DNA from: Sepiola atlantica
Taxonomy: Eukaryota > Mollusca > Cephalopoda > Sepiida > Sepiolidae
Direction: 5' to 3'
Assembly (NCBI GenBank): GCA_963556195.1
Contig: OY744547.1
Span: 1,309,201 to 1,373,200 of the forward strand
Length of the DNA: 64,000 nucleotides
Of the stretch, positions 1 to 13,249 are shown in pieces. The number at the start of each line of letters is the position of its first letter. The stretch's first letter is position 1. Made by a program: the position numbers and the translations under genes. Under the pieces are notes generated by a model. The model searched no databases, had not been told where the DNA came from, and was given only the letters and a program-made list of their open reading frames with translations.

Positions 1-58
1 CAAACGGACCAAACTTTTAAAAATATTTGTACTTTTGTGTGTCATTTCTTTGAATCAA

Positions 59-100
59 TCATCCCGAGGAAGTCTTGAAATAAAGACGAAACGTTGATGA
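59..100 (+). ncRNA. Hammerhead-like module, family B copy 1
   Basis: Reading + strand: stem I arm TCATC (59-63), CCGAGGA (one change from CTGAGGA), one extra A, stem II GTCTT/AAGAC, then GAAACGTT (88-95) and the opposite stem I arm GATGA. The ACGT of stem III has no loop and is self-complementary, as in hammerheads that act as dimers. The extra base before stem II and the C4 change may inactivate it. Confidence 0.4.
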
Positions 101-149
101 ATATATAAATAATATTTTTGGTTTTTCTTTTTTTTTTCATTTTATATAT

Positions 150-345
150 ATATATTTTCATGTATCCACATAAAATGTTATAAGGAGGTATAATCTTTTA
201 TGTATCGATTTTCAGTATTTATTTCAACAGTGCTCAATACATGAGTAGAGCTAGGTAATAAGTTATGAAAATATATTTATGGCAATTAAGCTACACAGAG
301 GCTTCCGTGTTTCATCCCTGTAGGGAATCGTCAGGCTAAAATGCA
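150..345 (-). repeat. Family E interspersed repeat (copy 1)
   Basis: This copy shares long stretches with 37500-37750 and 58430-58600: the ATGTGGATACATGAAAAT tract, CTCAATACATGAGTAGAGCT, and TATGGCAATTAAGCTACA. On the - strand it contains CTGACGA, a hairpin TCCCT/AGGGA and GAAAC (305-334), another hammerhead-like core. Confidence 0.6.
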
Positions 346-545
346 TGGAGTTTGTGTTGCCAGGTGTTTTTATATATACACGTGATGTTTAGTCTAGCTA
401 GTTAACCAATCAGATTCTTTGTTATTCTCTTAGCCAATCATTGGGCTTCTCACGAACAAAGGTTCGGTTGATTTTACTTCCTATTTCCTATTCTATTGTT
501 CTGTTTTCTATAGGGTGTTCCATCCCTGTTTCTTTGTTGTTAATA

Positions 546-930
546 CAGGGTGGGCCAAAATAAGGGTCCTATCTTTAAATTTGAATAACTTGAATTTGAA
601 TAACTTCCACAAAATAAAAGTTAACCTCACCAAACTTTATGTGTGTGTAGACTGACCCTTCCGAGATTTTTTGAAATAAACAAAACAAATTTTAGCCGAA
701 AAACACTTCTTAAAACTTACAAAAACTAAAGTATTGTTTTTTACACTGTTTTGAGTTTTTTAAGCAAAAATAATGTTTTCTAAATGAGGGTACGTTCCTT
801 AGGGCTAATACGGCTCATGCTTGCTTCGGAAGGGGTCCTTTACTTATTCTAAAAAAAAAAATTTTTTAAAATCAATAAATAAAAAAGTTATGAATTTTTT
901 AAAATAGGACCCTTATTTTTGCCCACCCTG
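546..930 (+). mobile_element. 385-bp MITE, copy 1 (TA target site)
   Basis: Terminal inverted repeats start CAGGGTGGGCCAAAATAAGG and end with the matching CCTTATTTTTGCCCACCCTG. TA dinucleotides flank both ends (544-545, 931-932). There is no coding capacity. A near-identical copy in the opposite orientation occupies 59116-59498. TA target sites and the TIR suggest a Tc1/mariner-superfamily non-autonomous element. Confidence 0.85.
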
Positions 931-1092
931 TATATATATATGTAAATTTCTTAAAATTTTATAAAAATAAAAATTATATTTAAGTTTTGTTATTTTGTTT
1001 TTTTAACAGATATACGTTGACGTTACAGTTGAAAGTGAATGTGTGAATCTTGCGTTAATTGCTGTCGTCTTTTTTTCTTTGTCTTTCGGCAG

Positions 1093-1301
1093 CTGATTGC
1101 TCGGACAGGATCGATAGATCACCCCTCGTTTCTTATTATTATGCCAACGAGGGCTTCAAACATTTATGCGCCCGCCGCCAAGATGAGGCCAGACGAAGCG
1201 TTTTGGTAGGCATCAGCAGCAAATCAGAGGGAGAATTTGTCTACAGACATTGCGAACAATTTGGAAAAATAAAAACAGCGCTGCACTTCAAAAACAAAAA
1301 A
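1093..1301 (+). CDS. MTPAP: MTPAP exon (first in window), RL domain
   Basis: A pyrimidine-rich acceptor ends in AG at 1091-1092 and the donor GTAAAT starts at 1302. The exon begins with two bases that finish a codon from an exon outside the window. It encodes about 69 residues including ARRSVLVGISSK and EFVYRHCEQFGKI, which match the RNP-like domain upstream of the catalytic core in MTPAP. I see no convincing earlier exon in 1-1092. Confidence 0.85.
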
Positions 1302-3000
1302 GTAAATAATCTTTTTACATTAAAATTTTAAAAAATCGGTGTTTCTGCAGTTTTCGCCCTGACATGTTAGGCCTCTCTTTAAAAAAAAAATGTATATTAT
1401 AATTTATAACCAAGGCTAGACTGAAAACTGCGTCTTCCTCTCCACTCCCATATCACGCATAATAGTCGACCCACGAAAGCAACCCTCAATTCATATGCAG
1501 ACTTTAATTTGCCGTTAAAATGTGCCACTGATATTTCACCCATTTCCTCCCTCCCATTCAAAGCATCAGTTTATATTATATTTGATTTTCGATGATTTCA
1601 GATCTGACCACGTGACCTTCCCACTTTAAATGTTGAATTTCACTTTCTCTCTTTTTTTCTTCTTTCCAGCTTAATTCTTTCCGAATATGACCTAAGGGAA
1701 GGATCAGATTTTTATTCTGCCTGATGAGATCCTTTTCCAAATATGACCTAAGGGAAGGATCAGATTTTTATTCTGCCTGATGAGATCCTTTTCCAAATAT
1801 GACCTAAGGGAAGGATCAGATTTTTATTCTGCCTGATGAGATCCTTTTCCAAATATGACCTAAGGGAAGAATAAGATTGTTATTCTGCCTGATGAGATCT
1901 TTTTCCAAATATGACCTAAGGGAAGAATAAGATTTTTATTCTGCCTGATGAGATCTTTTTCCAAATATGACCTAAGGGAAGGATCAGATTTTTATTCTGC
2001 CTGATGAGATCTTTTTCCAAATATGACCTAAGGGAAGGATCAGATTTTTATTCTGCCTGATGAGATCTTTTTCCAAATATGACCTAAGGGAAGGATCAGA
2101 TTTTTATTCTGCCTGATGAGATCTTCTTCCAAATATGACCTAAGGGAAGGATCAGATTTTTATTCTACCTGATGAGATCTCAGCTTCTAACAGCTATTGA
2201 TCGATAACATCGACATGCCAATGTCGCAGATGATGTACTTGTTTGTATAAATAAAAATAATCACATATATATATAGAACTTTATTTGATATATAGCACTC
2301 TATATAAGCCCGGTTGTATCTTTTTGAACTCAGGAATATTTCTGTTGAACTCAGGAATCTGGACGGAGAAGCTACACCTGAAGAAGCCCGGTGTTTACAT
2401 TGGCCGAAACGTTGTGAGAATAACACTCAAGATGAGAACAGTAGTCGGAATAATCTAAATAATACGAATTATCCTCATCTCAAAAATTCAGAAGGTTTTT
2501 CTTTTCACATTCTTTCACATTTGTCAATAAATCAAAGCCTTTTTTACCATTTTCTGATTCTAGGACTATTTGTTGATTGAATTTGAAAATGGAGAAAATA
2601 TCCCCAACCTCTTGTCAACTGTGGGTCACTTTCAAAATGACCACAAAGTTCCAGCAGAAAGTCGACTCCTTTTCCTGACACGCACTCCCAACGAAGGCAA
2701 ATCGAAAACCACTTCGGTTCATTCAACCAATGATCCACCATTATTACTCTCGGATTTTCTTGCAATTGACTCGGTAAGATTTTTTCAGCTATTTGTTCTC
2801 AAAATTTTATGCAAATTTATATCTAAACTAGGACAAGATAGATTATAACGAATCTGATTGGTTAGTTAGCTAAACTAAACACTACTTAGATATATAAACA
2901 ATCAATAAAAAAAATTTGTGCACTTAGCCTGATTATACCCGGCAGGGATGAAACATGGACGCGTCTGTGTAGCTTAATTGCCATTGATATATTTTCATAC

Positions 3001-3037
<37 letters not shown>

Positions 3038-3513
3038 GTATATATAGAGATATATATATATAGATATAGAAGAGGGTAGTGCAGTATTAGTGCAGTTCCA
3101 ACGAGAGAAAAGTATATATGTAAAGGAGTAAGGCTACCAACATTTGTAAAATGTTTTTTTCAGCATTTATTTATTATTTTGTTATTTTATCAATTTATAT
3201 AACGTGTTTCAAGCGGTGGTCCGCTCTCATCAGATATGTACATCCATTTGAAGAAATGTCTTTCGATTTGAAAGTGTTGTTTCATTTGAGGAAATGTGTT
3301 ATTGTTTGGCGTTTTTGCGCATATATATATATTTCCTTATCAACCCATCATGTCAACCCAATATTTCGATGTACTTGCATGACATTTTTCTTAAAATTAT
3401 CATCCTGAGGAAGTCTTACAATAAAGACAAAATGTTGATGAATATATAAAAAATATCTCTTTGGTTTTTCCTTTTTCATTTCCCATTACGTCGGATTACT
3501 CTCATCCTTCCTT

Positions 3514-3556
<43 letters not shown>

Positions 3557-6500
3557 CCCGTTTCAGGACGGGTAAAATAAATTCACTGAATAGAACAGTT
3601 TTGCATAACTTTTATTACGAATATAAAAATCCAGATATAATGATACTAAACCTTATGTCTAGAATCCTTATTCCAATTTTGACTATACATGATTTTGATT
3701 CTAGAAAATGCCTAAAATGTAAGTTTAAAGATTGTTAATAAGAAATTTAAAATCAGGAAATATTGCTATGAATTAAATTTAATGCAAATCTGAAATATTT
3801 TAATTTTCACATATGAGTTTGTGCCCATATTATGCCCTGTAAAAACCTTACTGCAAAGAAACTTAAAGTTTGAGAATATTTATTAATTGATATCTAATAT
3901 CAACAATTAAAATTTCACAATAATAAAAGTATCTGAATTTTCACGAAGGGCTTCCACCCCCGTTTTTATCCCCTTTGCATAAAACTAAATTAAACTAAAC
4001 ATAGCTTACAATTTGACCCTTTGCATTAAAAGTGAAGAAAATTTGTAGATGAGGTAAAAAAGGTTACCCCTCCCCCTTTCCTGACCCCGTTTCCTGATTG
4101 TATCAGCAGATAAAATCGATTATAAACTTTTGTCCGACTAAAAACAATTTCCAAATCTAAAAGTGTTACATGATTTCCGAAGTTTAAATCCATTTTTTTT
4201 TTTTCTCTTTTTTCAAAATGTCAGCTGTCCGACCAGATGCAACTTCTTTACGAACATTTACGCTTGACCGACCTCGGTCAACGGCTTCGCTTTTTCATCT
4301 GTTCCGTTCTTGAAGACATGCTTTGCGGTCTGTTTCCTCATTGTCACATTGATCCGTTTGGGTCATCCATTAACGGTGTTGGTCGTAAGGATTGTGATCT
4401 GGATATGATCCTCAATTTATGTCCGGATGAATACCAGGTGAGTTGACTATTGGGAAATCTGGAGACGAAGGAAGAATGGAAATATACGGGGGAAGAGAGA
4501 AGGGGAGGGCGTATACGGGGAAGAGAGAGGGCGTATACGGGGAAGAGAGAGGGGGGTATACGGGGAAGAGAGAGGGGGGTATACGGGGAAGAGAAGGAAA
4601 GGCATAAAATATAGAGTAGGGAGAGAGGGGGAAGAAGGGCAGAAATATATAATTGAAAGAGATGAGGGGGTAGAAAGAGAGGGGAGTATTCAGGGGAGAG
4701 AAGAAAAGGGAAGGCATAAAATATAGGGGAGAGAGGGGGGGAAGGGCAGAAATATACAATAATGAGAGGGAAATGAGAGGAAGAAAATATATGGTAATGA
4801 GAGAAAGAGAGATGGAAAAGAGAGATAGAAATATACAGTAGGGAGAGAGAGGGGAGGAAAAGAAAGGCAGAAATATATAATTGAAAGAGAGAGGGGGGAT
4901 AGAAAGACAGAAAATATATGGTAACGTGAGAGAGAGAGAGAGAGAGAGGGAAAAAAAGGTAAAAATATACAGCAGGGAGACGGTGAGAAATAAAAAGAAA
5001 TATACAATTAAGAGAGAGAGGGAGGAAAAAGAGAGGCAGACAATATATGGTGAGAGAGAGGGGGGAGGTAGGGCTTGAGAGGACATTTTTTTTGTTTTTT
5101 TACAAATAAGTCACCACTTATCAAGATTAAAAGCCACTCGAGGGTAAGGGTTAATGAGATGAATAGATTGGCAGTTGAATGATGATGAATATTATGAGAG
5201 GATTGAAAATGATGATGAATATTATGAGAGGATTGAAAATGATGATGAATATTATGAGAGGATTGAAAATGATGATGAATATTATGAGAGGATTGAAAAT
5301 GATGAATGGAATGAATAAAAATTTGATGCCTTATGATGACAGTTTGTTAACATTGGATTTGAAGATGACTATATTGTAACCCGCAGGGAAACAATCCCAT
5401 GATACCATTTTTTTGAAAGAAACTCTGTTCATGGAAATTCCGTTTGATGTGGAGGAAGAAAGTTGTGATAGAAACACAAGTTCTTGGTGTGAATGTCCTA
5501 CAAGGAGATTAAAGTTCAGTCGGACATCTTCCATGGAAATAACGATTGAGTAGAGAAAGACTAGCAACATCTGTTCTGTGAGAAAGAGGATGTAGAGAAG
5601 TCACTTTTTAACTCTGTCACGACTAGAAAGGGTGCTTAGGCAATTTTTATTTTTGTCCCAATGCAGAGTGCCCCTTTTTTGGTAGCTGGATTTTCTCCTC
5701 ATTAAAAACTGACCTTGTGCCTAAATCTGCTCTCGTGAGGAGGCAAATAAATAGGGACTAGCAACGTCTCTTCCGCGAAAAAGAGACCATCCCCCACTAG
5801 ATTGTGAAGTCGACTTTGAACTCTGTCCAGACTAGAAAGAGGGCTCTGAGCAGCACCTCCCCAGATGGGGCAATGCCACTCCATCTTAGCACGTGTCTGA
5901 CTCTTATATATGCACTAGAAGGAATTACTTGACATTGCCCGGGGCAAAAGTGTAACAATCTCTCTGCCCCCCCCCCCCCCCTCTCATGTTGTCTTATGCA
6001 AAAGTGTAACAATCTCTCTCTTTCCCGGTCGCCCCCTCATCCCTCTCTCTCTCGGGGCAAAAGTGTAACAATCTCTCTGTCCCCCCCTCTCATGTTGCCT
6101 TAGACAAAAGTGTAACAATCTCTCCCTCCCCCCCTAATGTTGCCTTAGGCAAAAGTGCTACAATCTCTCTCTTTCCCGATCGCCCCCTCATCCCTCTCTA
6201 ATGTTGCCTTAGACAAAAGTGTAACAATCTCTCCCTCCCCCTCTAATGTTGCCTTAGGCAAAAGTGCTACAATCTCTCTCTTTCCCGATCGCCCCCTCAT
6301 CCCTCTCTAATGTTGCCTTAGACAAAAGTGTAACAATCTCTCCCTCCCCCCCTAATGTTGCCTTAGGCAAAAGTGTTACAATCTCTCTCTTTCCCGATCG
6401 CCCCTCATCCCTCTCTAATGTTGCCTTAGACAAAAGTGTAACAATCTCTCCCTCCCCCCCTAATGTTGCCTTAGACAAAAGTGTAACAATCTCTCCCTCC

Positions 6501-9500
6501 CCCCCTAATGTTGCCTTAGGCAAAAGTGTAACAATCTCTCTCTTTCCCGATCGCCCCCTCGTTCCTCTCTAATGTTGCCTTAGGCAAAAGTGTAAAATAT
6601 TTCTATCTTTCCTGGCCGACCCACCCCACCCCCCTTTTGATGTATATCTAAGTCATCGTTTTAAAAAAAAGAAGACATTCTTAGGAGTCGGTGGGGATTG
6701 ACCCGTCGACATCTCCGTCTTTGTTCTCTATCGCTAACAGTTGCCTGGAGGAGACAAAGTATAAGATCCGATGAAAAATAGGTCACTTGTACGCTTTTAG
6801 AATTTGTGTTTTTTTTTGTACGGCGCGTATGTGCAAAACGTACAAGCGACAAAAAAAAAAAAACGAACAAATTTGACCCCCCCCCCCCCCCCCATCACAA
6901 AGTTTGTGTCTGTTCTACATGAAGAAATTAATGTTTTGTTTCCAATTTTTCAATATTATGCGTGAAAGATAGTCGATTTAAAAAAGTATCTTTATGGGGT
7001 TTTGTCGAGCATTTTGGGAGCCTTTTGCAGACATACAAACATATACACACACAGAACTCTCCTTTATATAGATTTTGATGAATACCGTAAATTTTTTTTT
7101 CTAAAGATTTTGGAAAATAACGGCTGTATATGCAACACTGTATATACAGTGACTGTATACACAGTGGTGGCCTTTATGCGATATTGCAATAAATTCAACA
7201 GGTTCACTTGAACTTTAACCCTGAATTTTTCTTTTATAGAAAAATGATATTTTACACATATATAAAAAATGACTCTGTAAGCTTCACCTTTCATTGTATG
7301 CGGAAACAATTTCTATGATATTTGTAGCATATAAGTAGGACTATCAAAATAAATTGTAAAATTTGACTATCTTAAATATTGGGCGAGTAAACACACTGGT
7401 ACATAAATTGTTTAGTTTAAATAACAAGAAATGAAAGTTCAGTCAGGGTCAAATTACTGAACTCGAAGTTTGTTTTTACTTGGCTTTGAGAATTTGATAG
7501 AACCGGATGTGACGTCACATGACACAAAGAGAGTGAGAAAAGGAAGCCGTCACTTTCTTTGGAATCACTAGAAGTGCGAACATGTGGAATTTTTTTTGAA
7601 GAAGAATAATTTTACATCTATTTTAAAAATAACTCTAAGTTTAACATGACATTTGTAGCAGACAAAACTATCAAAATAAATTGTAAAATTTGACTGATTT
7701 GTACATTGTGATGGCGACCATCTTGAATTTATAAAATTTATAATGAGGTTGACCATCTGCTCTTGAAAATTGTCATTTTCTCATGCACATATTAGTCAAT
7801 CGCTGAATTTTATTGTGTATATTTGTGCTGTTGTGTCTTATGTTGCAAATAAAAACAGTTTAACATGTAATATCGTCTGCTATTAGAGGCAATTTTGCGA
7901 CGGCCGTGTTATAAGGGTTAAAGATTAAAAAATTTTCTTTTCTTTTCAGGTAAAAAAGCCGACTTTGAAATTTTTAACAAAACGAAAACAGGAAGATGAT
8001 CGCAGTTTCTCTCAGCGCCATTTACACGTCTTTGCAAAAATGATTGAAAATTTCATCCCGTCTTGCATTGGGGTGACTCCAATATTGAATGCTCGTGTTC
8101 CGATCATAAAATTCCAGCACGAGTCCTGTGGAGTTGAATGCGATCTGTCATTACAAAACGAGTAAGAACTGTTTTAGTTTTTCCTTTATATTATACGAGT
8201 TGTGCCCGCATGGCGTTGCCCGGAATGTAGTGTAGTTTTTTAAATTGTTATTTGTTTTCACATTTAAAAATGTACAGAAAAAGAAATAAAATTTTAGTTG
8301 TAAGGGAGATAACTCCACTCATCGTTTTTGCTAGCTGTATAGACCCGACATCATTTTAGTTTTTAAATTTTAAATGTTTGTACATTTTTAAACTTAAGGG
8401 AAACAACTCCTATTATATTCTTCAGTTTAAAATGAGTTATCCTCCTTGCTGATTTTTATTTTTTTAAGTGATTGTTTAAAAATGTTTCACATTAGCCGTC
8501 GTCTGGGCTGGAATAAATAATTCTTAAAATTATTTGCTGATTTTGCTTAATTGGTCATAACAAAAACTGTTTCCATATTACGAGTTGTCTGAGCGGGATT
8601 ACATCATGTTTTAAACCAGCTATAGCAAACGATGTTATGATATTGCTAATAACACGGTACAACAATAACAAATGAAAATCTGCTCGTCAGAAACAAAGTT
8701 TGATTTGTCAGCTTAAATGCTATTTGAGTCTAACTTTGCAAATCCGAAAAGGAAACTTTATATCTTAGATGTGTCTGATTAGTAAGGTCGATCGAATTTG
8801 AAACTGTAACAAACGTGAGTTTAACTTACTCATTTGTGAATTCGGAAATTAACAAACGGTTCATTGTCCGCCATTTTGGCTGCGAAACGACAAAGTCGCC
8901 AGATATTTTAAAAGTCTTAGGCACTCCGTTAAATTCCTTGTAAAAAAAATAACAACAGATTTACTTCAACAGTGCTCAATACTTAAATAGAAATTAGTAG
9001 TATAAAATGTATACTTATGGCAAGTATGCTACGCAGAAACGTTTGTGTCATTTCCTGATTTATTTTGGGAATGAAACACAAATGTTTTTGTGTCGAAAAA
9101 AATTTAAACTTTTTTAAAAAAAACTTTTATTCACCCGAAACAAGGGGCCACATTGCCAAAGAGACGTAAGGAGCTACTGCGATTAGGGGCCAGATTTATA
9201 GGGGGCATCCTTGGGGGGGGTTGTGCAGCAAGATGTTTGTTCACGTTACATTTACATTTCTACCAAGTCAGGAAACAGGGAGCAGAGAGAAAATTCCAAA
9301 GAGAAGCAATCCAAGGAAAGAAGTAATTAGAGTAGAAAATTTTATGGCATCTGGGGACCTCTACAGTGAAAGGGGTGGATTTTACTGCTAGTCGGGTTTG
9401 TCGGGGGGGGGGGGGGGGGGGTATTTATGTTGATGGGGAAAGAGTGCAGTAAATTCATCAACTTGTAAAACAAGCATGGGGATGCAACATTGCGGCGATG

Positions 9501-10266
9501 GGACAGGGGCTGGAGCTTGGTAGACAGCTCGGGACCTAATAGGTTAAAAACCCTTTTTTGTACCCTTTCTCAGATTGAAACTCGTGGTTGAGGCACCAGC
9601 CCAGATTTGGCAACAATACTCCAAGCTTGGATAAATGGTGGCTTTATAGAGATATAGGGGTACTGGCAGATATGAGAATTTTTCTAGCCCGATAGAGGGA
9701 GCTTATCTTCTATGCGGCAGACTTGGCAGCGTCTTCTATGTATTTATTCATGTTACATCGTATTCACTGTTTGATGCCGCTGTATTAATTTTCATAGAAA
9801 ATGAACAAACAAACTTCCTCTTTTATCAAAACGAATAAATGCAAAAGTTATTTTCATTTATCTGAACTATATTAGAATCAAAACGGGTTACTGTTATTTA
9901 AATCAATAATACAACATATTTATTTACTCCTCTGCAGGAGTTAGGCACAAGGCCAGTTTTATCTTACTCCCACAAGTAAGATGTGACCACAGCTTGGGTC
10001 GAGTAAGTGGGGTTTGAAAAGCCAGCGCCCGAGAAAGTGAGCACTCTGGCCATTAAAAATTGCCTGGGCAGCCCCGTCGGCATTCCCCGGTAGGGGCGCC
10101 TCAAACAGTAAGCAATAAACTTACTCCTCCCCAAAGAGGGGAGGCGAAGCCTGGGAGGGTGGACCTTCTAGAACTGCACAGGACAAACCCACAGACAGGT
10201 GGAATCAAGCCCCGAATGACAAGACGACATCCGTCTAAAGTAATACAACATAGTACTTTAAAATAC

Positions 10267-10306
<40 letters not shown>

Positions 10307-13218
10307 ACTCTTTCCGTGTCTAATTTGCATAACTATTTTTGAAATACTTCATAATTAATTGATGCATAATTTTGTCGTTCTGTTTATTCCATATATATGC
10401 AATATTTTTGTCGATATTAACAGTAATTAAGTAAAGTTATTTAATATGCAAAGGATAATTTATTAAACCTTTCTTAAAATATTTACTGATTAATTTTCAA
10501 GGAAAGTAATTTAAACTGAAAGAAAGATATAGCAGTACACAAGAAAGAGTCCTAAAAGGAGAAAGGATGACTCCCCCCCCCCCTACACGCACACACTCCT
10601 CTCTCTTTCTTCCGTTAGCAACGCCATATAGAGAAAGGATGTCTCACGTTAGCGACCGACGGCACATTAAAAACATAAATTTTAATAAGTAAAAATAAGG
10701 AACACACAACAAATTGATTTCATCTTTCTGTTCATTTCTTGGCAGTTTTATTTAAATAATCGAAATTACCAAAATGTTAATACCTATTTATGTGAATAAA
10801 TGCGTGGTTACAACAAACTTATGAATAAAATGTTTATTATTTAACATTTTGATTTCAAGTATTTCGAGTATTGAACTTTGCGAGCGAAAGTGAGCTTGCA
10901 AAGACAGTATATATATATATATATAAGATATAACATTTTAATTTACTAGAATTGTTTGTCGGTGTATCTTTGATGACATTATTTTTTTTCTTTTCGACTC
11001 ATTTTCAAAAAGTAAACTTTCATAAAACAAATGTTTTTAAAGTTTCATAAAACAAATGTTTTAAGTTTCATAAAACAAATGTTTTTAAAGTTTCATAAAA
11101 CAAATGTTTTTAAAAGTTTCATAAAACAAATGTTTTTTAAAGTTTCATAAAACAAATGTTTTTTAAAGTTTCATAAAACAAATGTTTTTTAAAGTTTCAT
11201 AAACAAATGTTTTTTAAAGTTTCATAAATGTTTTTTTCTCTTATATTTCATAAAACAAGTTTTTTTTTCTCTTATATTTCATTAAATGTTTTTTTTTTCT
11301 CTTATATTTCAGTTCCGGTTTAACCATGTCAAAATTAATTTATATTCTTGGAGAGACGGATCCGCGTCTTCGACCGTTGATCTTCTCAGTCCGTCATTGG
11401 GCCAAAGTAAATTTCTTAAGCCATAAACATCCGGGTCCGTGGCTGAGTAATTTCATGTATTCTTTTTTGGTCATCTGCTTTTTACAACTGAGATCACAAC
11501 CGATCCTTCCGCCACTCAAAAATCTACTCACAGGTAGGTGCAACAAAGCAAGAACTTGCAGAAATTTAAATGTTGTCCAACTCCCCACCGAGGTTGTCCC
11601 CTTATCAATGTGGCTCCTTATGTCTCCGTAGAAATATGATTTGTTTGGGATGAATAAAAGTTGAAAAAAAAATCTTTGTTAACTTATCTCATCCACTTTT
11701 CAAGTTCGGGTTTAAATTCTGTCTTTTCTTTTTCGCTCCATCCAGTTTTTGTACTAAAATATTTGTGAATCTTTGATACAAAAGGCACCCCAAAATGATA
11801 GACTCAAAAGAGTTCACTTCTGTATATTTATAAAGTTTAGCCATTTGTCGCACTGACGGTGAGATTAAAAAGTCAATTTCTAATTCACGACAGAAAAAGC
11901 AGAGCCCCAAAGCTCAGTTGTTGCATACGAAGTCAGGGAAGGTTTGGCCCATAACACACAAAGAAATTTACGCAAATACAATTGTTGACGTGTCGTAATG
12001 ACCTAACAACAAAATCAATGTTTTGGAATGTTTGAGATGAGGATTGATAATTTGTATTTTTTTTTTATGGAAATCGCTCAAGACAAGGCATGAAGCCACT
12101 TTATGTAAGGAGCTAAAAAAAAAAAAAGTACAACTTCAAGCTCAAAAACTAGCTAACGATAAGTGCGAGATGGATAGATTCTGACCCAGAAAACAGCAAT
12201 TCTTCCCCCTTTGTCAGAAACATCGCTCATGGAATGTGAGGACTAAAGGACAAAATAAGAAAAGCGAGAGTTACGAGGCTGCCGAAAGTAAACCCAAGCT
12301 AGTCACTTTCTACTCTCCTTATTATGCGGACAACTGTTCTCATCTTGGATGTTATTCTCACGTAAACAAAAGGTTCGGCTCAAAGTTCTGTACAGATTCT
12401 CAAGTTCGACAAGATGCACCTGAAGAAGGCGGGAGGTTACATCGGCCGAAACGTTGTGAAAATAGCATCTAAGACGAGAATAGTAGACCAAATAATCCAA
12501 CAAAATATTTGATTTAATTTCATTAAATTTCTTTTCTTTCACATTTGCAGAATCTAAATTGAATGCACAGAAAGAAATTTTGTCGTACAAAGCTGAAACT
12601 GGCAGCAGTGGTAAGTTCAAGATTTTTTTAAAGCCTTATTAATTATTTATAGCAAAAAAAATCATTTTATATGTTGGATAATAATATTATCTTGTCGGAT
12701 TTTCACCGGCAGACTCCAATTGCAATCTGTCTGCCATACTTGATTCTGACTAGCCTATTTGTTCGTTTTTTCTTTCCACTAGCTTATTGTCTTGAATACA
12801 TTTTATTTTGCTTCCCTTTTTTTTTCTGAAAACTGTTAGAGTGGAGACATTTCCCCTTACTCACCAATGCAGATTAAAGGGAAGTTATTGTGTACAATTA
12901 TACCGAGTTCTCTCCCTTGAATTCTTTAAAAAAAAAAAATATATATATATCATATTTTTTGAGTAAATATTAATTATTATTACCTACGGACGTCGATGTT
13001 TCATGCTTACGCAATCTTCAGTGTAGGGATGTTAATTTATGTTGGTCGGAGGCCTCGACCCCAGTTTTCAAGTCGCCACTGACTCGTAGCCCGGTCTTTT
13101 TCCCCTCGGCCGCCATCAATTAGCATGAAAATTAGGAGAAATTAAACTCTATAACGCCAAATAAGCGGGCGATACAGAACAAACAGAATTCAACAATAAC
13201 AACAACATTTATATTATT

Positions 13219-13249
<31 letters not shown>

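Noticed and set aside
1685..2188. CRISPR-like array (56-bp units)
   Set aside because: The units are contiguous and nearly identical with no unique spacers, and the host is eukaryotic; it is a minisatellite. The same applies to the arrays at 5930, 11010 and 55003.
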